Shown here: piece after piece, positions 57,427 through 64,000 of the stretch
How the letters are laid out: every line of letters starts with the position of its first letter
Position numbering within the stretch: position 1 is the first letter of the stretch
Assembly (NCBI RefSeq): GCF_964275005.1
Contig: NC_092685.1
Location: 14,454,571 to 14,518,570 of the forward strand
Direction of reading: 5' to 3'
From: Diadema setosum
Taxonomy: Eukaryota; Echinodermata; Echinoidea; Diadematoida; Diadematidae
DNA: 64,000 bases
The notes under the pieces: generated by a model
The model's database searches: none
The model's input: the letters and a program-made list of their open reading frames with translations, nothing else
What the model was told of the DNA's origin: nothing
Translations under genes and position numbers: made by a program

Positions 57427-60400
57427 CATTATTTTGTTTTTTTCCTATGCTTCAGTCAAAGTCGAACTAGTCATTGTTTGAGTAAGGAAAGCGACATTCC
57501 ATACATTAAATCACATTCGTATAAAAGTCATTTTTCGATGATCTTTGTGTACGTCGCTTCGTTAACTGACAATAGATAAATTCTTAGAGTCAACCTAGAT
57601 GCATTCTACATTTGCACTCATAGAATGTATAGAGGAAAATCCAATAAGCAAGATATTTGGTATAAAACAGTCCATCAGCGAAAGCGTAGATATATTTGAA
57701 CAATACAATAATACTATCTTTTTTTCGTCTATTTGAATGGATTGCAAAAATAAAAAACCAACGCATGATAATATGTCAATGTTATTCTTAATGATACATC
57801 GCATAATTAATTGGATTGTATTTCATTCAAAATCGCTACCTTTATTTTGTCTAAACAGAATACAAATACAAATGTTTGCATTTGTATTTGCTTCATGACA
57901 TTTCATCTTTTTTGTACAAATCGGTTATGCTACTTTGATATGGAAACGAAATGAAATGACTTAGGTGGAATTATGTCAAGGATATCACATCTTTGCTTTA
58001 ACTTCAGTCCATAAGATATATTATTGCCTTTTGCAAATGCTATAGTCCTATAGATCAAACTATTGACCGGACTAGCTGTGTAAAACGAATACATTCCTTA
58101 ACTTTACACCTACACGTAAAAAGTTTTCGGCAGTGTCTGGAGGGAGTGAGGTATAACACTACAATTTCAGTCCTTGTACGCTTGATGTGGTACTTTAACA
58201 ATGAATGGTATGTTTTGACATGTTTTTTCCATGAGAGCTAGGAGTTAGCATGGAGGTTACAATCTGTCGATTTCTGTTAGAGGTCTCCGAGGATGTTTTG
58301 CGAATGAGAGGCTAATAACTCTTGAGGCCGGAACCCTCGTGTGACAAGGCCTGTCAAAATGTATGACCGAGAAGTTCCTGTGATGTCACTTCAATTTGAC
58401 GATTGTTTAAGGTGTCTACCAGCCGACAGAACATTTTTATTTTCGAGTAACTCCTCGAAATCGAATATTTCATTATGTTTAGAGTGGATAAGTCGTCATC
58501 AAATCAATTGAATTCGAATTGAAACTTCATTGTCAATATCACATTTAATTTTTCAACACAATTAAAAAACAACAACAAAATGTAATACGAAGATATATAA
58601 AAATACATATATTTGTGTTTTTTTTTTCAATCGTTGCATTATTGGAAAAGAGAGTATAGCGACGTCTGTTCAATGCGAAGATTGTGTGCTCAACAAACCG
58701 ATGCGGCCTTCTACAAACATTTAAGGAAACACAGGGACGAAGTTTAGAGCATTTGATATTCATTTCTTACCATACTGATATAATCACACGCAATTAAATA
58801 TGTCGTCAAACATTTGAACCACCTTTACAACGCAGATAATCCATACGTTAGGGAATGATAAGTATATTCGCCCTCTTGACACGATCGTCTACCCTAGATT
58901 ATTTCAACAAGATGTTACAAAATCCAATGGATGAAATCCATTCTTGACTGTTTGTACATTTTTGCTCTTGCATTGGAGGCTTTAATTTTCACAGAATTTA
59001 CCCGGATTTTGTCACGTATCTCGATTGATTGAAATAACTCAGATGGGATTTATCTAGTAGTGCGACTAAGGTGTATCATGATATAGCGGGTGACCTCGGG
59101 TAAAGTGCAAGTATCCTTAGTCCCAACGCGCGCAAGAGTGTAAGTGTTCCTCGCAGTTTGATGCCGCAGTCTACCCATCTCACTGCATGGCCATGGAGAC
59201 AAACAAGTCTTTTCTAAGCATCTAACCCCCATTACGTGATTAGTTTGCCGAAACGAGCTGTTCACGGCCTGGAGATGCTAACATTGATATTCAATTCCCA
59301 TTCTATGCAATCAATTTGCACGAATTTAGCCTTTGACGGATGATGAATCCGATTACCCAGACGCGGCGAAGACCAGACGTTCGGATCTGTAACCTGGCGC
59401 AGACGTCATAAGGGTTTTCTTAAATCCGTCGATGTACACCGATGGAGGACGCTTTATGTGCGAAGCAGTTCGCTGGCGAAGTGTGTAAGGTGCGCTTTGT
59501 TAACTGGGGCCGTCGCAAATCACAGGCGCAAGCATTCTAACAGGATCCTTCATCCTAGGTACCCGTCTGCTAAAATGATTTCTTGCCGCGCTCAAGAGGG
59601 GCAAAACAGAATCATGGCTTGCCTATCTTCTTGTGACGGAAATGTAAATAGGTTAAACGACTTTCTAACGAGCTGATGTACTAATAATGGGAAAATAATG
59701 CGCATGTGTTTCTTAGATCTTACCAAATCTTCGCGGCTAGCAACTTACATTATGTTGGAATGCTTGCAGCCAGCGTCGAGATGTAGAATCCAGAAGTGAC
59801 GATCATAATATAAGGCTAACATGCTTCTCATTTATTTATGAACAGTTCTCTACAGGATGATAGAGCCATCAATTTATGAAAATGTACATTTCTGTGCATA
59901 ACCAGATCCTAGCACATTATGTAAATACAATTCCTCTCACAGTCTGCAACGCGAAATAGATTGCTAGTAGATTTGTTTGTTTGTGTTTTTTTTTTTCAAA
60001 AGCAGACTTATTAAAGGACTGAGGATCTGCATGTCTTGTTCTGTAAGGGTTCTCAGTGACAGATTACATATGATGGAACTCTCAAAATTTTGCCAAGAAC
60101 GGTACAAATGGAGAGCCTAGCATGTCACTGAGTGGATGCGACAGGCCGATGCGTATCTCAATGAGGCAGATTGCAAGGACACGGGCAGATTTTGGCGGTA
60201 ACAAAGTTTGTCGCAGCTCCTTCGCGCGCCCTTTTCTCGCCGTTTTTCGGTCAATTGGTGTAATCCTGCGGCATCCTGTGTCCAATGGACCGCTCGCTTC
60301 TTACCCTGTGCTTCGTAATCGATCTTGATGGTGGGTTTATTCTGACTCGGGGATGGAAACACTTTCTCTATTTTTTGTAGTTTAAGGAGAAAAGCGCTAA

Positions 60401-62096
60401 TTCATCATCCTCCTTAGCTAACTGGCTATCCTGGCGGGGCTTACAGGGAACGACAGACGTAATCTAGGTTCGTTAAACCGTTGGTTAGAGAGAAGTATGC
60501 TTCTTGCTGACTTACAACATTGACTGACGGGCTTTCCGACCCAGCGATATGATCCGCAGGTGTTGACAGACGTTCGCGAATAAGGTGATCGGTGATACCA
60601 ATCTAAATATAACGTTTGTTAACCAGATTGGGGTATTTTAAACACAACTTGTGCAGTTTTCGGGAAATTGAACATTGGTGAAGAATGGAATAACCACGTC
60701 TGCAGCACAGGCAACTTATTGGGTATACGTGCGTTGGATAGCAAGCTCTTTTACATTTCATGAATGCGTGTTACATCTATGGATTTTCTTTTAGCGGTGC
60801 CGCTAGAAAGTAGTATTGGTTGAGATGGTTTGGTATTGTTGTGATCAGCAGGGATAAGGATCAGTAGTGTAACAACAATTATGGCAGTAGAAAAGAGGTA
60901 ATGGTGGTAGAATCAATTGTAGCTATAACTGTAGGAACAGTAGTAAAGCAGCAACCGCCGCAGAATGCAATATAATCGGCATAATAACAGGTAAATCTAT
61001 AGGCAAAAGAGCTGGGATAGCATTCGGGTATATGGCTACGACTTACAAATTTCATGAATACTTTTAGACTTTCCAGTAACGCTCCATTCTAATGGTGAAA
61101 TCATTCCCGCATTGATGTTAAGTAAAGCAAAAAAAAAAAAAAAAAATAATAATATTTCGACATCATCTATGAATAGCTAACCGTTGAAGATGAATGAGCC
61201 AAGTACCTCAAGACCTAAGCGTCGATTTTCCGTGCTGTATAGCTCTCAAGCATAATGCTGTGTGCGGAAATAAACATAAGATGCTTCATTTCAAATATTC
61301 AGACATCTTGTCTGTTACACGAGTCTGACTTGCTCTTTTGCATAATACTTCGTCTGGGTGGTTTGTCTCACCACCGCCATCCCTGTTAATCATAGTCATA
61401 AAACTCATCAAGAGAGGGTTACCAGCCATTTTTGCCAATCGACGAGTATCGATCGTCTGCCGATGTGTGGGCCAGCGCAATGCAGTTTGAGCACTGGCGG
61501 GGCCCGGAGATCGATATCACTATTGATTGCGATCGATGAGGTGACAATGGGTTGATGATTGCTACAACGCTTAGCTTGTTTTCGTTCACCCGTCTTGTTT
61601 ATATTTTCATCCTATCACTCGTACCTCTTGTCAGTGGTATGAATACCTCATTCAATCTAGGACCTTGTGCAGTGGCCATTACGAAACGTGTTTTAAATAG
61701 CGCGGTAAATCCATTAAAAAAAAGAGAGAGAGAATTAAGGCAAGAAAAGAAAGAAAGCTGAAAAACATCGACACAGCACTTAATTATTTTCTCAAAGCCC
61801 CGTCACTACATTGTAGAGAGTAAACATGCTTTTAAAGTGCTGTCAAACGCTCAGACCCTTTAGCCTATCTATACCATGTCCTGACTATACGTGTAGATAA
61901 TCAAGTTGACATTACCATGGCAAGCCATAAGATGACTTCACCGTATCAGGCGACAATCGTCTGTTGTAGTAGTACAGTTTTGAATTGAGTTATTGAGTTG
62001 GAAAGGTTTTATGCAATTCTTTATACCGTCAAACACTTTCTACCACCAAATATACGCACTCAGACGAACACACATCCACACGTGTACTTGTACATG

Positions 62097-62149
<53 letters not shown>

Positions 62150-62167
62150 ATACATTTACGTAATATG

Positions 62168-62233
<66 letters not shown>

Positions 62234-64000
62234 TGTTGTGTGTGTGTGTGTGTGTGTGTGTTTGTGTGTCTGTGGTTTTTTTTTGTGTCGGGATGTGCGC
62301 ATAAGTTTGTGTTTACAGTAAATAGTTGGCGTGTGGATGTGAGTATTTTTATTCTCACTTGAAAATGACTGTATGACCGGAGTGTCACTTTGGCAATTAC
62401 AACGTAAGCGTGGAAATATGACTACTCCGGGTCTGTATCAATTTTCTCTCCATCGCTCTCTCTCTCTCTCAGAGATCATAAATGATTTCCGCATGTTTAC
62501 TCACAGACTGTTAAATAAAAAAAAAAATCGTGATGTTAGCTTCTTTAGCCGTGCTAGTTCCGCCGGACTGCTGACAGGCGATTCGTGATGCCCGCGAATT
62601 CCGTTGTATTCCAGATGTGTTTGTGTACGTGATTGCTGAATTCTCGAGAATATACCGTGACAACGGTTGGGGCGCATGCACGCAAGACGCACTGTTCGGC
62701 AACTTGAACCTGTTTTGGTCTTAAAAGTGGGCTGCAAACCGGAACCGCTACTTCCCCTGTCTCGTCCGAATTATAAAAATACATCACCCAACCTTACTGG
62801 CTGTCTGTGGTTGGTCACTCCATAGTCGACGGAAGCAGTTGTTGTTTTCTTGTTGTTATTGTTTCGCTGTTTACTCAGCCGTCAGTACTTGCCTGTAAAT
62901 GGACACGTCTCTCTTAACGGCGTGCAGAATCAGTGTTGTTTACCCAATTTTAATGTAAGCATATATAAAAAAAGATAGAGGTGAGATACACGGGCTCAGA
63001 TACGTTACATGACAATCTAGCACACTGTCTTTTAACGCCGAGTTTAGGTTAGTAATGGCTGTCCGCCTGGTGATTTTCAAGAACATAACTGGACTTTCCT
63101 GTTTAAAAACGATCTCCTTTCTGCTGCCTGGTAGAGCGAATCGATAAATATTGATACCATATAGATGCTAAAATTTTAATCGTTCACTGGTTGAAGTGGC
63201 CAGATCAGTTGCAAAGTTCGTAGAGGACTGTTGTACTTTACATTACAGATCTGTGAACGCATAACTTTTCCGAGAAGATGGATAGCATTTCCTTTAACGG
63301 TTCATTAAGACATTCTTGCGGGGTTTTTTTTTCGTGAGTTGTTATACTGTCGGTATATACATGTACATGTGCACAATACTTAGAAAGAAAGATAGATAGA
63401 TATGTATTCACAGTCATAGCATTGCTTTTCATTGAATACACTTCTCATGCTGTATCAATATCATACAATAATACTGTTCAATTAGATTTTAACAAATTTT
63501 GATTTCCCATCAACAAAACGCAACGTAACCATGAGCAAGGTAGCAAAATAATGGCATCTATGTTATAATCCTTAACACTATAGTATTTGATAATACATAC
63601 TTGTTAGTCGGACAGCAAGCACAGAGAAGGGAATTATACTTCCTGTAGTCTGCGACTCCGTGCCCTCTCACCCACATAAATGTATCCTTGTATAAATCGT
63701 CTTCGTATATCTCATCTTGTTCAGGAATTGTCGTGGCGGATAGTGGGCCCGTTTGGCGGGAACAGCGGCGATTCACCCTGACGTCACTGCGCAATTTCGG
63801 CTTCGGTCGGCAGAACTTCGAAGGCGACATCCGGGAGGAAATAAAGCACATGCTTGCCGCCTTCAGGGAGAAAGATCACTCGTCCTTCGACGCCGACCAC
63901 ATCGTCGAGATCGCCGTCTCCAACGTCGTCTGCAACTTCAACTTCGGACGGCGATTCGATTACCAGGACCCCAAGTTTCAGCTCCTAGTAGACAGCATTT
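45686..64000 (+). CDS. Cytochrome P450, CYP2 clan (5' part; continues past window)
   Basis: Exons 45686-46034 and 63725 onwards give the first 208 residues of a microsomal P450 haem monooxygenase anchored in the ER membrane. Residues about 7-23 are a hydrophobic anchor, followed by the basic stop-transfer [12 protein letters not shown] and the proline hinge [11 protein letters not shown] (37-47). Family marks then follow: [27 protein letters not shown] (100-104), the helix-C WREQRRF (127-133, WxxxR haem-propionate contact), [12 protein letters not shown] and [12 protein letters not shown]. This pattern is typical of CYP2 members such as CYP2U/2J/2D; the exact subfamily cannot be set from this half. 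The haem cysteine, ExxR and I helix lie beyond the window. ATG 45686 is chosen because it leads straight into the anchor. Codons end strongly in C or G. Confidence 0.95.
46035..52788. other. P450 intron 1, left part: no exon recognised
   Basis: I find no coding exon on either strand. It contains a (CAAA)n tract at about 47885-47910, TA-rich minisatellite at 49911-49990, (TTTG)n at about 50998-51029, C-runs near 50262 and 51832, and otherwise unremarkable AT-rich sequence. Confidence 0.55.
49911..50012. repeat. Minisatellite GTGGGATATATATATCTACC
   Basis: Three to four copies of a unit of about 23-25 bp containing GTGGGATATATATATCTACC, ending in a (TA)n stretch. Confidence 0.85.
52789..53069. 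mobile_element. MITE with CCCTGCTGGAAAGAACACAG ends
   Basis: Inverted ends of about 33 bp: CCCTGCTGGAAAGAACACAG on the left, complement CCCTGGTGGAAAGAACACAG on the right, continuing to TCCACAGTGTG. Inside are three tandem TGTGAAACACAA units (about 52831-52860) and two copies of a TTCACACTGTTAAATTCG block. Length 281 bp. Target duplication not clear. Confidence 0.8.
53248..53881. mobile_element. Diverged relative of the 15.2-kb MITE, with a nested insert
   Basis: TAATAAGCCAGCTCTTTAGC, GGTCATTTGTAC, CATTGAGATAGGCACCTG and GGTCATTCTGTGAGG align in order with 15244-15684. It is split by the 165-bp element at 53545-53709. Confidence 0.7.
53545..53709. mobile_element. MITE, GGCCCGTTGCATGAAAC ends (copy 3), nested
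   Basis: Inverted ends GGCCCGTTGCATGAAAC and GGCCCTGTTGCATAAAAC; CTGG on both sides (53541-53544, 53710-53713). The related MITE at 15.5 kb carries a single TTGG at the same position (15505-15508), that is, the empty site. The interior holds AGCCAATCAGCATCAAGGAT. Confidence 0.88.
53882..55300. other. P450 intron 1: no exon recognised
   Basis: No clear repeat or exon. A short A-run with a direct duplication of GGCGACTCCTTACAA lies at about 54859-54899. Confidence 0.5.
55307..55378. repeat. 22-bp perfect palindrome in a tRNA-like context
   Basis: 55340-55361 is a perfect palindrome with half-site CAGGGAGGTGG. It lies within GGATGGTCTACTGGTATCAC (A-box-like) and CTTGGCTCGAGAGCCAGG, with flanking GGCAG/CTGCC that could pair. 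No B box follows, so a tRNA is not supported; a decayed tRNA-derived SINE is possible. Confidence 0.5.
55585..56755. repeat. Three long purine-rich tracts (P450 intron 1)
   Basis: Plus-strand A/G-rich stretches at about 55585-55748, 56436-56500 and 56650-56745. They generate low-complexity frames on both strands. No gene in between was recognised. Confidence 0.75.
56921..57054. repeat. Compound (CA)n(ATA)n(TA)n microsatellite
   Basis: About 14 CA, then about 17 ATA/TGA trinucleotides, then about 24 TA units in direct succession. Confidence 0.97.
57364..57430. repeat. (ATT)n microsatellite
   Basis: About 21 ATT units. Confidence 0.97.
57431..58500. other. P450 intron 1: no exon recognised
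   Basis: AT-rich sequence; nothing supported. Confidence 0.5.
58503..58640 (-). mobile_element. Possible LINE 3' end, reverse
   Basis: On the minus strand ATATTGACAATGAAGTTTCA runs into AATTCGAATTCAATTGA, a CR1/L2-type terminal layout. Very short and weak. Confidence 0.3.
58641..62095. other. P450 intron 1: no exon recognised
   Basis: No convincing exon, RNA gene or complete transposon. A T-run is at about 59988 and an A-run at about 61130-61146. Confidence 0.5.
62100..62262. repeat. Two (AT)n tracts and a (TG)n tract
   Basis: (AT)n at 62100-62146, (TA)n at 62170-62230, then (TG)n to 62262. Frames here on both strands are repeat translations. Confidence 0.97.
62263..63724. other. P450 intron 1, right end: no exon recognised
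   Basis: Unremarkable AT-rich sequence up to the acceptor of exon 2; a (CT)n stretch at about 62453-62470. Nothing else supported. Confidence 0.5.
63725..64000 (+). CDS. P450 exon 2 (cut by window end)
   Basis: Acceptor TTGTTCAG|GAATTG; the first two bases complete a glycine codon with exon 1, giving [19 protein letters not shown]. The frame is open to the last base. Confidence 0.94.

Overview
Eukaryotic genomic DNA: split genes with GT-AG introns, long introns, abundant microsatellites and very many short inverted-repeat transposons. The gene content and repeat style (MITE ends such as GGGCCYGTTTCATRAAAC, AAGGGATGGTATAGT and CAGTGCACTCCCGTTA, plus CR1/L2-like LINE tails) suggest a marine invertebrate, most likely an echinoderm or related deuterostome. 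That is inference from repeat style and cannot be proven from the window alone.

Two genes are certain. (1) On the minus strand, eight coding exons between 38714 and 28550 give a complete 323-residue quinone oxidoreductase of the zeta-crystallin type (CRYZ), with every junction GT-AG and in phase. A GC-rich stretch near 40.4-40.56 kb may be its promoter and a 5' exon. (2) On the plus strand, a CYP2-clan microsomal cytochrome P450 starts at 45686. Its exon 1 is followed by a 17.7-kb intron, exon 2 starts at 63725, and the gene runs off the right end. The two genes are transcribed divergently. Both belong to oxidative or xenobiotic chemistry (P450 oxygenation, one-electron quinone reduction), but adjacency alone does not show a shared function.

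Layout. 1-0.22 kb: tail of a dispersed element. 0.24-4.58 kb: unique-looking sequence with a LINE tail. 4.58-8.77 kb: a 55-bp satellite with 76 complete, apparently identical copies, followed by a hairpin. 9.4-9.7 kb: inverted-repeat element. 10.6-18.1 kb: old tandem or dispersed copies of a roughly 1.1-kb unit, interrupted by other transposons, with one inverted copy at 20.8-22.2 kb. 22.4-25.5 kb: hairpin-rich MITE, a GIY-YIG fragment, and an element carrying nuclear-receptor-like DR1 repeats. 27.6-38.1 kb: CRYZ, whose introns hold at least nine small elements, one with tandem RFX X-box motifs. 38.7-45.2 kb: intergenic. 45.2-64 kb: P450 promoter region, exon 1, giant intron with MITEs and microsatellites, exon 2.

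The most unusual signals are the homogeneous 55-bp satellite, and two element families that share a head (GTCGCTANNGCGACTGGT) and tail design but carry different internal tandem modules: TGACCTTTGACCT (DR1) in one and GTTACCATGGCAAC (X-box) in the other. No RNA gene, CRISPR array or prokaryotic feature is supported.
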